A stretch of DNA of 64,000 nt from Opitutaceae bacterium EW11 (lineage in GTDB: Bacteria; Verrucomicrobiota; Verrucomicrobiia; Opitutales; Opitutaceae): contig QAYY01000015.1 of the NCBI GenBank assembly GCA_003054665.1, forward strand, positions 62,001 through 126,000. Reading direction: 5' to 3'. A program made the position numbers and the translations under genes. Under the pieces are notes generated by a model. That model made no database searches and had not been told where the DNA came from. It saw only the letters and a program-made list of their open reading frames with translations. Numbering within the stretch: the stretch's first letter is position 1; the number at the start of each line of letters is the position of its first letter. Below are positions 49,766-59,027 of the stretch, one piece after another.

Positions 49766-51091
49766 ATGAAAGCGCCAGACCAGCTCCCGAAGCACGGAGA
49801 AGGTGAGATACTGCCGCCCGCCGCCGCGCTGGTCGCGGCGGAAAGCGGAGGCGGAACGCCGTGCCCCGAAATCGAGGCGCCGTTCATCGAAAAGGATTCT
49901 CCCGTCTTTCGCCGCACTGTGGCTGCGCTGTTCGCCGCCGGCTTCGCGACCTTTGCCCTGCTGTATTGCGTGCAGCCGCTCATGCCGGTTTTGGCAAAGG
50001 ACTTCGGCCTCAACGCCGCCGGGAGCAGCCTCGTCCTCTCCGTCTCCACCGCGATGCTTGCCATCGGCCTTCTGTTCACGGGACCGATTTCCGACGCCGT
50101 GGGCCGCAAGCCCGTGATGGTCTCCGCACTCGTGAGCGCCTCAATCCTCACTCTGGCCAGCGCTGCAATGCCTTCGTGGCACGGCGTACTGGTTCTTCGA
50201 GCCCTGATCGGCCTGTCGCTCAGCGGACTCGTCGCCGTCGCGATGACCTACTTGAGCGAGGAGATTCACCCCAAGGTGCTCGGTTTCGCGATGGGGCTCT
50301 ACATCGGAGGCAATGCGATCGGCGGCATGGCGGGACGGCTCATCGTCGGCGTGATCGTCGACTTCGTTTCCTGGCGTGTCGCGGTGGGCGCGATGGGAGG
50401 ACTCGCGCTGGCAGCCGCTATCGTCTTCTGGAGAATCGTCCCGCCCTCGCGGCACTTTCGGCCCACGCCGCTGCGGGTGCGCACGCTGATCGAGGGATTC
50501 CGGCTGCACCTGACCGACGCGGCCCTTCCCTGGCTTTTCCTCGAAGGTCTCCTCCTGATGGGCGGCTTCGTGACCCTCTTCAACTACATCACGTACCGGC
50601 TCCTCGCCGCGCCATACCACCTCAGCCAGGCGATCGTCGGTTCGATCTCCGCCGTGTATTTGACCGGCATCTACAGTTCGGCACGCGTCGGAGCGCTGGC
50701 GGACAAACTCGGCCGCCGCCGAGTTCTCTGGGCCGTGATCGCCGTCATGCTCCTCGGGGTTTTGATCACCCTCGCCCATCCGCTCTGGGCCGTCCTGGCG
50801 GGCATGCTCGTTTTCACCTTCGGCTTTTTCGGCGCCCACTCGGTCGCCAGCAGCTGGGTCGGCCGGCGCGCACTCCGCGCCCGCGGCCAGGCCTCGTCTT
50901 TGTACCTGCTTTTCTACTACGTGGGTTCGAGTCTCGCCGGCACCGCCGGCGGCGTCTTCTGGCACGGCTGGGGCTGGACCGGCGTCGCGCTCTTCATCGC
51001 CTCGCTGCTGACCGCCGCCGTGCTGGTCGCGCTCTGGCTCTTCCGCGTCCCGCCCCTCCCCGCCGCTCTCGCCGCCGCAAAGAGTCGGTAA
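49766..51091 (+). CDS. MFS transporter (YnfM-like, drug-H+ antiporter type)
   Basis: A 441-residue permease with twelve helices in the membrane. Motif A is GPISDAVGRKPVMV, and 'FATFALLYCVQPLMPVLAKDFGL' and 'GLYIGGNAIGGMAGRLIVGVI' follow the YnfM/AraJ-like subfamily pattern. A ~50-residue polar N-terminal tail precedes helix 1. ATG at 49766 is preferred because upstream in-frame codons begin with a TTG and translate low-complexity sequence. Substrate unknown. It converges on the DUF1080 gene. Confidence 0.9.
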   Translation: MKAPDQLPKHGEGEILPPAAALVAAESGGGTPCPEIEAPFIEKDSPVFRRTVAALFAAGFATFALLYCVQPLMPVLAKDFGLNAAGSSLVLSVSTAMLAIGLLFTGPISDAVGRKPVMVSALVSASILTLASAAMPSWHGVLVLRALIGLSLSGLVAVAMTYLSEEIHPKVLGFAMGLYIGGNAIGGMAGRLIVGVIVDFVSWRVAVGAMGGLALAAAIVFWRIVPPSRHFRPTPLRVRTLIEGFRLHLTDAALPWLFLEGLLLMGGFVTLFNYITYRLLAAPYHLSQAIVGSISAVYLTGIYSSARVGALADKLGRRRVLWAVIAVMLLGVLITLAHPLWAVLAGMLVFTFGFFGAHSVASSWVGRRALRARGQASSLYLLFYYVGSSLAGTAGGVFWHGWGWTGVALFIASLLTAAVLVALWLFRVPPLPAALAAAKSR

Positions 51092-51114
51092 GGCCCGCGC
51101 GCTCGCCCTGCCGC

Positions 51115-51972
51115 TCAGCGGTACTCGGCCGGGAGTTCTTCGAGGGGGAGGACTTCGACGTTGCGGTAGAAAACTTCGGCGCCTTCGGACTGGAGGGCGA
51201 TCGCGCCGGAGGTGAGCGCCGCCTTGCCGTCAAAATCCCGGGCCTGTTTCACCCGAAGCACCACATGGCCGTTGACCACGTGGATCGACTCTTCGCCCAC
51301 GCAGAGGAGTTCGACCGTGTTCCACTCACCCCGGGGTTTCTCGTAATCGGCCATCTTCACGCAGCGGCTGCTGTTCGGACCTTCCCACTTCCAGAGTTCG
51401 ATCAGCGGTTTCGTGGGATCGTAAACGGCGAACTTGTCCCCGACTTTGGGAGTAGCGGTGACATAAGCGCGCGAATCGACGGTCCAGAGATCGCCCACGT
51501 CGTGCTCCTGAATCTGCAGTTCGATGCACGGCGGCCACACGCCTCCACTCACGCCGGACGGCCCGTGAATGCGATAGAGCAGACCGCTGTCGCGCACGAC
51601 ATCGGCTCGGGGAGCCCAGCGCCGCTCACCCCACTTGAACTGCAAACGGACGTGGCAGTTCGCGAAGGTCTCTTTGCTCGTGAGCGTACCGAAGATTTGG
51701 CCGGAAATGTGAATGACGGGAGCACCGTCGAGCGTCTCGACGCGAAACACGCCGAGCGGATCGCGGTTGGGGCCAATCGGCTCCGAATACTTGCCATCCG
51801 CTCCGCGAACGAGACCCGGGACTTCGATCGAGGCCTCCGGCTTCGCGAGCCAGGTATCCCAACCCGTCAAATCTTTTTCATTGAAGAGCGGCTTCCAGGA
51901 AGACGCGGCACAGAAGGCAGACGACGCACAGGCAAGGAGAAGCGGGGCGAGCAGTCGTGGGGTGAGGCGCAT
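51115..51972 (-). CDS. exported DUF1080 (3-keto-disaccharide hydrolase domain) protein
   Basis: A 285-residue exported protein. Signal peptide to about residue 24 (LLAPLLLACASSAFC). The DUF1080 jelly-roll includes 'WKPLFNEKDLTGWDTW', 'ANCHVRLQFKWGERRW', 'DSGLLYRIHG' and 'PPCIELQIQEHDVGDLW', ending 'GAIALQSEGAEVFYRNVEVLPL'. DUF1080 proteins hydrolyse 3-keto-glycosides or bind glycans and are expanded in Verrucomicrobia and Planctomycetes. It follows the methyltransferase gene on the same strand by 158 bp. Confidence 0.92.
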   Translation of the reverse strand: MRLTPRLLAPLLLACASSAFCAASSWKPLFNEKDLTGWDTWLAKPEASIEVPGLVRGADGKYSEPIGPNRDPLGVFRVETLDGAPVIHISGQIFGTLTSKETFANCHVRLQFKWGERRWAPRADVVRDSGLLYRIHGPSGVSGGVWPPCIELQIQEHDVGDLWTVDSRAYVTATPKVGDKFAVYDPTKPLIELWKWEGPNSSRCVKMADYEKPRGEWNTVELLCVGEESIHVVNGHVVLRVKQARDFDGKAALTSGAIALQSEGAEVFYRNVEVLPLEELPAEYR

Positions 51973-52130
51973 GCCGAGATCACGCCTCAACCTCCGTTGG
52001 GCCGCAACTGACAAGTTCCTAAGGGCGCCTCCTTCTCGATTTGCCCTCGGGAAATCTGGAGCAACGCAGTGTCCTGACGCACGGACATTCGCGTAACCGC
52101 GCCGGACCATTCCTGCCGTTCCGCAGAGAA

Positions 52131-52895
52131 TCACAGGCTGCCCACGTAGACGCGGGTATCGTAGTCGAAATTCACCCGGCCATGCTCCGCGGTCGCATCG
52201 AAAAGCTCGCGCAGACCCGCGATCATCGCCTCGTAGTTCGGGTGCCCCGGCTGCGGCGCGTATGAGGACGAGAGCAGGCGGCCTCGCAGGGCGGGAAAAT
52301 CGAGCACCTGCCGATGCTCGAAACTCGTCGTTCCTCGGAAACCGCCGCCGTACCAGGCGCGCATCGCGGACTCGCCGGCATAGCGCTCGGCGACGCTCGT
52401 GTAGTCCGTGCCGAATCGCTTCAGCAACGCCTCATAACCCTTGAGGAACGGGGTTGTCGTCAGCCGCCGGGAGTTCCAGTAGACTGCCGCTAGCCCTCCC
52501 GGCCGGAGGATGCGCCGCCATTCACGCCGCGCGGCGTCCTGGTCGAACCAGTGAAACGCCTGGGCAACCGAAACGAGATCCACACTGGCGTCGGGGAGCG
52601 AGGTCGCCTCCGCTGTGCCCGCAACCGCGCGGAAGCCGGGATTCGCGCCGAGCCAGGCGGTCGCCGCAGTCCGCATCGGCTCGTTGGGCTCGATCGCCGC
52701 AACCTCGTGCCCGGCCTCGAGGAATAGTTTCGACGAAATACCCGTCCCGGCTCCGATGTCCGCCACTCTCCATCCGGGTGTGACGCCATATTCCGAATAC
52801 AGCCATTCTCGCAGGGCGGTCGGATAGTCGGGGCGATAACGGACGTAGTCGTCCACGCGGTCGGAAAAGCGTGTCTTCGGATCGGGAGTGCTCAT
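52131..52895 (-). CDS. class I SAM-dependent methyltransferase
   Basis: A 254-residue enzyme. The N-terminal 'RFSDRVDDYVRYRPDYP' is the common start of this family. SAM motif I is VADIGAGTGISSKLF, motif II ends in 'VAAIEPNEPMR', and 'AQAFHWFDQDAARREWRRILRPGGLAAVYWN' completes the fold. The substrate is unknown. It starts 45 bp after the carboxylesterase gene on the same strand. Confidence 0.9.
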   Translation of the reverse strand: MSTPDPKTRFSDRVDDYVRYRPDYPTALREWLYSEYGVTPGWRVADIGAGTGISSKLFLEAGHEVAAIEPNEPMRTAATAWLGANPGFRAVAGTAEATSLPDASVDLVSVAQAFHWFDQDAARREWRRILRPGGLAAVYWNSRRLTTTPFLKGYEALLKRFGTDYTSVAERYAGESAMRAWYGGGFRGTTSFEHRQVLDFPALRGRLLSSSYAPQPGHPNYEAMIAGLRELFDATAEHGRVNFDYDTRVYVGSL

Positions 52896-52940
52896 GGGTG
52901 TCAGGCTTGGGACGGTCGGTAAACTGAAGCGCGGCGTTTT

Positions 52941-54524
52941 TCAGGTTCCCGGTTGGACGTAGACGACCGGCGCGAAAAGTTTCCTTTCGTTTCCGCGCGG
53001 ATCGTTTTCCACGCGGGGTGGGAGACCGAAGATCATCGTGGGGCGCTTCTGAAGTTCGAAGCGCGGCCAGACCGGCCCTTTCGGCGTGGAAGGATTCCCG
53101 GTTCGAGCGAACGCGATCAACGCATCGGCCATGGAGTCGGCCAGGGTCTGCGCGTGCGGTCCGGTGCCGGTCTGTTTCGCGCCGTACACCACGTTGTCGA
53201 ACACCAATGGGATATCGAGGGTGTGCGACGCCTTCCATTTTCCGCCGTCCACCGGCGACGGCCAGACGAGGTTGTAGACGAAAGTGGGAGCGCCGCCTTG
53301 CCCGGCTCGTCGTTCCGATTCGAGCACCATGCCTTTCCACGAACGCGCGGCGGTCGTGGCGGCGAAAAACACGTCGCTCGGCGAGTAGTCGGGATACCAA
53401 GCGCGATAGTCGGCGACGATTTTTGCCGGAGGCAACGAGCCGATGAACGAGCGCACGTGCTGTTCGAGTTTCGCCGGGAGATTGTCCCAGGTGAGCGCAA
53501 AGGTGGACGGATCGCCCGCCCCGATCAGGCCGCGCGTTTCGTCGTGGGTGTTGCCGAGGACCATCGGAATGTCGGCCGATAGCGGAGAGGCATCGGGTGA
53601 AAAGGGATCCCGCGGAAGCGTCGTGCCATCGACCACCGGAGTCCACGTGCCGCCGCGCATCGCGACGGTCAATCGGTCCGTCGGAATCGTCTCGATCTCC
53701 GCGATCCGCGCCGGAGTGAGTCCGAGCGTCTGGAGGACTTTGCGCGCGGTCTCATTGGCGTGCTCGCGGGTCCGACCCGTGAGTTGTTGACCGCTCATGG
53801 TCCATACCCGGTGAAACATTCCGCGTGCGGCCGGCATTGCCATCAGCGTCGCGCATTTCGCTCCCCCGCCCGATTGGCCGAAAACCGTCACGCACCCCGG
53901 GTCTCCTCCGAATTCGGCGATGTTGTTGTGCACCCACTGCAGCGCGAGCACCAGATCCAGCATCCCCGCGTTGCCGGATTCGGCGAACTCGGCGCCGCCC
54001 AGTTCGGCGAGATAAAGAAAACCGAAACCGTTGAGCCGGTGATTGACCGTCACGACAACCACGTCGCCTCGCAGACAAAGTCGCACGCCGTCGTAGAGAT
54101 CTGAGTTGACCGAGCCGCCGTTGTACGCGCCTCCATGAAAATAGACGAGCACCGGCCGCTTCCGTCCGTCGCGCAGTCCCGGCGTCCACACATTCAGGTG
54201 CAGGCAATCTTCGCTCTCAGGCGCACGCGCGGTGGAGTCGCCCTTGCCGTGTCCGACTGGCTGCGGCGCGGCCGGAGCGAATGTCAGGCAATCGCGGATA
54301 CCGGCCCACGGTTCAGGCGGCAGAGGTTTCCGGAAGCGGTGTCTCGCGGTGTCGGCTCCATAGGGAACGCCCTTGAACGAATTGATCCCGTGATCGACGT
54401 AACCCCGCACGAGGCCGGCCCGGGTGCTCGCGACGGGCCCTTCGGAGTCGGCGCGGGACGAAAAACAGACGACCACGGAGCACAATATTCCGAGTGCAGG
54501 GGCGAGCAGTCGACGCAGGCGCAT
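52941..54524 (-). CDS. exported type-B carboxylesterase
   Basis: A 527-residue exported esterase. Signal peptide ends near residue 25 (VVVCFSSRA). The oxyanion-hole motif is HGGAY (130-134) and the nucleophile elbow is GQSGG with Ser218. The acid is probably in 'NTHDETRGLIG' and the histidine in 'SHTLDIPLVFDNV'. The usual elbow GESAGG is replaced by GQSGGG, seen in some bacterial members. Type-B esterases cleave carboxylic esters; the natural substrate is unknown. Confidence 0.92.
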   Translation of the reverse strand: MRLRRLLAPALGILCSVVVCFSSRADSEGPVASTRAGLVRGYVDHGINSFKGVPYGADTARHRFRKPLPPEPWAGIRDCLTFAPAAPQPVGHGKGDSTARAPESEDCLHLNVWTPGLRDGRKRPVLVYFHGGAYNGGSVNSDLYDGVRLCLRGDVVVVTVNHRLNGFGFLYLAELGGAEFAESGNAGMLDLVLALQWVHNNIAEFGGDPGCVTVFGQSGGGAKCATLMAMPAARGMFHRVWTMSGQQLTGRTREHANETARKVLQTLGLTPARIAEIETIPTDRLTVAMRGGTWTPVVDGTTLPRDPFSPDASPLSADIPMVLGNTHDETRGLIGAGDPSTFALTWDNLPAKLEQHVRSFIGSLPPAKIVADYRAWYPDYSPSDVFFAATTAARSWKGMVLESERRAGQGGAPTFVYNLVWPSPVDGGKWKASHTLDIPLVFDNVVYGAKQTGTGPHAQTLADSMADALIAFARTGNPSTPKGPVWPRFELQKRPTMIFGLPPRVENDPRGNERKLFAPVVYVQPGT

Positions 54525-54690
54525 GCCTTCACCATCGCCAGGTCAGGACTCGATTCAAGGGCACAGCCCCACACCCGCGTCAGAAAGCGAGTCCGACGAC
54601 CACGGATCGAATGCCCGTGCGCGCCGCACGGACACCAAACCCGTTTTTCAGGGTTTCAGAAACGGCCCGCGTCGGTTAGCGTATTCAGCC

Positions 54691-55425
54691 ATGCCGCACC
54701 GCAGTCTATCGCTCGAGGAAGCCGCCCGCTATCTCCACCTGGCGCGGCAAGACGTGGAGCGGCTCGTCCGCGAAACCGATATTCCGCACGACGTGCTTGG
54801 AGGCCGAATCCAGTTTCAACGCGGCGCGCTCGATGCCTGGGCTTCGCAGAGGATCCTCGGGATGCCGGGAAAACGTCTCGACGTCTACCACGAGCAATCC
54901 ATGCGAGGCACCCGCGACGCCCTGCCTGGCGCCGCGCTCATTCCGGAGTTGCTCCGTGCAGAGTACATCGATCTGGGGCTGCCCTCGAAAACTCGCTCCT
55001 CGGTGATGCGGGAAATGGTCGGTCTCGCGGAAAAGACGGGCCGCGTGCTCGATGCGCGCGAGTTGCTCAAGAGCGTCGAGGAACGCGAAGCCATGTGCCC
55101 CACCGCACTGCCCGGCGGGCTCGCGCTGCTCCACGCCCGCAATCACGCTGAATACCGGTTCGAGGGTTCGTTCATTGTCCTGGGACGGACGATACAGCCC
55201 ATCCCGTTCAGCGCTCCGGACGGGCGCTCGACCCGCATCTTTTTCCTCGTCTGCTGCGAAGACGACCGGCTGCACCTACACACGCTGGCGCGCCTTTGCA
55301 TGATCGCGCTGAAGAGCGATGCGATTTCGCAGCTTTTTGCCGCTGAGAACCGCGATGCCGCATACGCCGCTCTCGTCGAGGGAGAAAACGCGGTGCTCCC
55401 CCAACCGGCGGAAGAACCGGAGTAG
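54691..55425 (+). CDS. HTH (excisionase-like) - PTS EIIA fusion protein
   Basis: A 244-residue fusion. Residues ~5-55 (LSLEEAARYLHLARQDVERLVRETDI, then VLGGRIQFQRGALDAW) form an excisionase/MerR-type helix-turn-helix. Residues ~80-235 are an EIIA of the fructose/Ntr class with the phosphorylatable His148 (GGLALLHAR) and a second conserved His195 (DDRLHLHTLARL). No EIIB/EIIC is near. It is likely a PTS-phosphorylation-dependent regulator. It is divergent from the carboxylesterase gene. Confidence 0.85.
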   Translation: MPHRSLSLEEAARYLHLARQDVERLVRETDIPHDVLGGRIQFQRGALDAWASQRILGMPGKRLDVYHEQSMRGTRDALPGAALIPELLRAEYIDLGLPSKTRSSVMREMVGLAEKTGRVLDARELLKSVEEREAMCPTALPGGLALLHARNHAEYRFEGSFIVLGRTIQPIPFSAPDGRSTRIFFLVCCEDDRLHLHTLARLCMIALKSDAISQLFAAENRDAAYAALVEGENAVLPQPAEEPE

Positions 55426-55651
55426 CACGACTCGGCGGCTGGCCTCGGACCAGACGGGGGCAACTGCGGCCTCTGCTCGACGGAGTTGACTGGCGGCGCT
55501 TCGAAGCGGCTCGCTTGCGGAAACGACGTTTTCTCGTCTGGTACGGCACACTTGGGCAGTGACGTGAAAAAAACGATTTCCGATGTCCGGAGCGCGGGGC
55601 GTCAGTCGTCGACCTAGTGAACGAGAGCCAACCGCAATCAACGCCACCGCT

Positions 55652-56062
55652 ATGGATACACCCCTCAAACCCTATCTTCTGCTTTTCCGCGACGCGGGAG
55701 CCGAACAGTACAAGAGCCTCAGCCTCGACCAACGCCAGGCGCTCCTCGCCGAATGGAACGCTTGGTACGACCGGCTGGCGACTGCCGGCTTGCTCAACCA
55801 CGGGCATCCGCTCGAACCGGAGGGCAGGATCGTGACCGCTCGGGGCGAGCGGGACATCGACGGTCCCTTCGCCGAGACCAAGGAGGCGGTGGGCGGCTAT
55901 TTTTATCTCACCGTCGCGAGCCTCGACGAAGCCACCGCGATCGCCCGCCAATGCCCCGGACTGCGCTTCGGCATCACTGTCGAGGTTCGCCCGGTCGCTG
56001 AGGTCTGCCCGGTTTTGAGGTCCTCTCCGGAAGCCCGCTTGGACGCGCTTTCACGCAACTAA
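55652..56062 (+). CDS. YCII-related (DGPF-motif) protein
   Basis: A 136-residue ferredoxin-fold-like protein. It has 'KPYLLLFRDAGAEQYKSLSLDQRQALLAEWNAWYDRL' and the DGPFAETKEAVGGYFYL motif that defines the family. These proteins are usually co-transcribed with an ECF sigma factor of the ECF42 type, as here (seven bases to the next gene's ATG). The biochemical role is unknown. ATG at 55652 fits the first strand. Confidence 0.88.
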   Translation: MDTPLKPYLLLFRDAGAEQYKSLSLDQRQALLAEWNAWYDRLATAGLLNHGHPLEPEGRIVTARGERDIDGPFAETKEAVGGYFYLTVASLDEATAIARQCPGLRFGITVEVRPVAEVCPVLRSSPEARLDALSRN

Positions 56063-56068
56063 ACGACC

Positions 56069-57415
56069 ATGCCCTACCCCACCCAGGAAAACTCTCTCCG
56101 ACCCCAGGCGGGTGCGGAATCGGGCGACCAAACGTCGCAGGTGGTCGAACACTTCTTCCGCCACGAAGCGGGACGCCTGCACGGCGCCCTTCTGCGCATG
56201 CTCGGGCCGCAGAATCTCACGCTGGCCGAAGATGTCGCCCAGGAGGCGCTCCTTCGGGCGATGCGCACCTGGTCCATCGGAGGTTTCCCTGCGAATCCGT
56301 CCGCCTGGATCACGCGGGTCGCGATGAACCTCGCAAAAGACGCACTGCGTCATCGCAAGATGGCTTTCGCGAAGGAAGCCGACGTCATCACCCACTTCGA
56401 ACAGATCATGCCGGCGCCGCTGTCACCCAGCGCCGACGAGGGCAACGAACAGATCCGCGACGACAGCCTCCGGCTGATGTTCGTCTGCTGCCATCCCTTG
56501 ATCGCCCCCGACGCGCAGGTGATGCTCGCCTTGAAGATGCTGTGCGGATTCAGCACCGCCGAGATCGCCCGCGCCTTCATGAGCAACGAGGCCGGGATCG
56601 AGAAGCTTCTCACCCGGACAAAACAGCGTATCCGCAACGCGAATATCGGCTTCGTGATTCCCGAGCCCCACGAACTCGCGGAACGCCTCGACGGAGTCCT
56701 CGCCGCCCTCTACCTGCTTTTTAACGAAGGCTACAAAGCCTCCGGCGGCGAGCGGCTCCTCCGGGAGGAGCTTTCGCAGGAGGCAATCCGCCTCACCACG
56801 ATTCTCGTCGAACACCCGGCCGGCGACACGCCCCGCAGCCACGCGCTGCTCGCCTTCATGCTGCTCACGGCGGCGCGTTTCCCGTCGCGTCTCGACGAGC
56901 AGGGCGAACTCCTTCGTCTCGACGACCAGGACCGGTCGAAGTGGGACGCGAAACTCATTTCGCAGGGATTGCTGCATCTCGCCGCGTCGGCCAACGGCTC
57001 GGAACTGAGCGAGTACCATCTTCAGGCCGGAATTGCGGCCTGCCATTGCACCGCTCTCGATTTCGCGTCCACCGATTGGGGACGGATTCTTCGTCACTAC
57101 GACGAGCTTCTTCGCCTGAAATCCTCGCCGATGGTCGCCCTCAATCGGGCCGTCGCCGTCGCCCACCTGCACGGAGCCCAGGCGGCGCTCGACGCGATCG
57201 CCGCCATTCCGGAGCGCAGCCGCCTCGAGTCGCACTACCTTCTCCACGCCGTCAAAGGAGAACTCCACTGGCGGCTCGGGCAGCACCGCGCCGCGGCGGA
57301 CTGTTTTCGCCGCGCGCTCCAGCTGGCGCACGTCGGGCCGGAGCAGGTTTATCTCTCGCGCATGGTCGAACGTTGCGCGGACGCGGGACCGGAGCAGCGA
57401 TCCCGCTCGGCCTAG
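56069..57415 (+). CDS. ECF42-type RNA polymerase sigma factor with TPR-like C-terminus
   Basis: A 448-residue sigma factor, much longer than ordinary ECF factors. N-terminal sigma regions 2 and 4 (LAEDVAQEALLRAMRTW, SAWITRVAMNLAKDALR, MLCGFSTAEIARAFMSNEAGIEKLLTRTKQRIR) are followed by the DUF6596 region and a C-terminal TPR-like part (about 290-440). It lacks a separate anti-sigma gene; ECF42 factors are thought to be controlled by their C-terminal extension and a YCII partner. Operon with the YCII gene. Confidence 0.92.
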   Translation: MPYPTQENSLRPQAGAESGDQTSQVVEHFFRHEAGRLHGALLRMLGPQNLTLAEDVAQEALLRAMRTWSIGGFPANPSAWITRVAMNLAKDALRHRKMAFAKEADVITHFEQIMPAPLSPSADEGNEQIRDDSLRLMFVCCHPLIAPDAQVMLALKMLCGFSTAEIARAFMSNEAGIEKLLTRTKQRIRNANIGFVIPEPHELAERLDGVLAALYLLFNEGYKASGGERLLREELSQEAIRLTTILVEHPAGDTPRSHALLAFMLLTAARFPSRLDEQGELLRLDDQDRSKWDAKLISQGLLHLAASANGSELSEYHLQAGIAACHCTALDFASTDWGRILRHYDELLRLKSSPMVALNRAVAVAHLHGAQAALDAIAAIPERSRLESHYLLHAVKGELHWRLGQHRAAADCFRRALQLAHVGPEQVYLSRMVERCADAGPEQRSRSA

Positions 57416-57502
57416 CGCGCCGGCGTCCATCGACCCAGGCGCCTCCCGCACGCAGGTTCCGCCGCGCGCGGCGAGCGTTCCGGCGTCTTGGCCGATCTCC
57501 GT

Positions 57503-58636
57503 TCAATCCACAGCTTGGGCGGCTCCCTCAGCCCGACCGCGGTTCAGGATTTCGAAAACCAACAGGCATTCGAGGCCGAACGGCAGGTACCCGGTGTAGC
57601 CCAGTGCTGGCATTTCGAATACGTGCCAGCGATCCACTCCTGGCACGGTGTAGATCCATTTTGCGAGGCTGCGAGCGTTCCAGAGCTCCCAGAAGAACCC
57701 ACAGATCAGTCCCGCAGCCGCCCAACTCAGAGGGCGCGCCCAGTCTCCCCGGGCCGCGTCCGAGACCCAGCCTGAGGTACGGCGGAGGATCGAATAGCCG
57801 ATACCGAGAGCCAGGGGCGCGCTCCACAGCGCCGGGTAGAATCCACGAGGGAACGCTCCCGTGCAGACCAACGCGACCGCGCCGGCTGCGGCAAAACTGA
57901 CACCCGCAGCGGGGCGATCCAGCCACGTCCACGCCGGCCCCCTGCTTGCGAAGGCCATCCACCGCGAGGAAGACTGCAGCCCTTCCGCCACCGCAGCCAC
58001 CGCAGGCAACACCGTCGAAAAGCACAACGTGGCGTGGGCGGCGTAGGCCAGAGGACCAAAATCCTGGACGGCAAGGTAGTGCCAATTGCGGACAAACCGG
58101 TTCAACCACTCGAACCCCCACCAGAAAATCGCGCTCGTTCCGAACAGGCTGAGCCAGAGCCTCGGTGATCGGCGCATCAGACAGGAAGCCGTTCGACGGT
58201 GCGAGACGCCGTTCACGAAGACGACAAATCCGAGCCAGAGGGGGAAAAACGTGTAGCGCTGGACGCCGGCAAACCAGCCGAAGCGATTCCAGGCCAAGAC
58301 CCACCAAGCCGCAATCCACGCCAGCGCCACCCAGCCCCATGCCGGAAAGCGGCCTTTCGGCGACGCTGCCGGCGGAGGAGTTCGCGTAGTGCCTTCTTCC
58401 CTACGCGGTTTGCGGCCGGCGCACCAGGCGCGCGCCAGGAACGCCAAAGCACCGACGACGGCTCCGGCCGCCGTCCAGGAGAAGCGAAGGTAAGCCGTGG
58501 GGATCTCCAGCGGTGGCGGAAACCGAAAGAGGCCGGACAGTTCGCGGCCCGCCCACGCGGCGCCGAGGAGGGGCAGCCCCAGCACAGCCATCCCGAGCGT
58601 TGCAACGACAGGGAGCGAATGGCGGCGGCGATCCAC
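57503..58636 (-). CDS. polytopic membrane protein of unknown function
   Basis: A 377-residue protein with roughly ten hydrophobic segments and a conserved-looking end, 'GFFWELWNARSLAKWIYTVPGVDRWHVFEMPALGYTGYLPFGLECL'. Similar C-termini occur in uncharacterised membrane proteins of several phyla. There is no signal for a transporter family. It is convergent with the ECF42 sigma gene, 87 bp away. I cannot name a function. Confidence 0.7.
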   Translation of the reverse strand: MDRRRHSLPVVATLGMAVLGLPLLGAAWAGRELSGLFRFPPPLEIPTAYLRFSWTAAGAVVGALAFLARAWCAGRKPRREEGTTRTPPPAASPKGRFPAWGWVALAWIAAWWVLAWNRFGWFAGVQRYTFFPLWLGFVVFVNGVSHRRTASCLMRRSPRLWLSLFGTSAIFWWGFEWLNRFVRNWHYLAVQDFGPLAYAAHATLCFSTVLPAVAAVAEGLQSSSRWMAFASRGPAWTWLDRPAAGVSFAAAGAVALVCTGAFPRGFYPALWSAPLALGIGYSILRRTSGWVSDAARGDWARPLSWAAAGLICGFFWELWNARSLAKWIYTVPGVDRWHVFEMPALGYTGYLPFGLECLLVFEILNRGRAEGAAQAVD

Positions 58637-59027
58637 AGTGCAAGAACTCTAGAGGCTGCCGCTTCGCAAGCCGAGCTGCGACTAGACGCCGTCCAGAGAG
58701 TCGAGCGGGCCGCGCAAAACCTGAAGCCGTGCAATGAGCCTGTACGTTTCGTGCCAAGCGGCGGATCGAGTCTTCCGCCCCAGGCAGAGCGCAGGATGGA
58801 CCTCCTCTCCATGCAGCGGGTTTGTGCCGAGCCCCCAAAACCCCGCTGCGGACTCCTCACGGGATTGGTTGGGCTCAACCACCACGCGACGGCAGTCGGC
58901 TCTTCGAAAGCCGGTTCAAACGCGGGCCACGGCTCGCGCCGCATCCGGAACCGGCGATTTCCGACCGGGATCAGTTTACCGCGAGCGGCGGACCTTTATC
59001 TACGGCCGAGCCCTGGCAGCGGCAGGT
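58637..59027. other. 391-bp intergenic region
   Basis: Gap between the membrane protein gene and the acyltransferase gene. Open frames run through it on both strands, but none gives a recognisable or well-composed protein. Apart from a short GCTTTCGAAGAGC-like hairpin near 58895-58910, I see no RNA gene or repeat. Confidence 0.35.
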
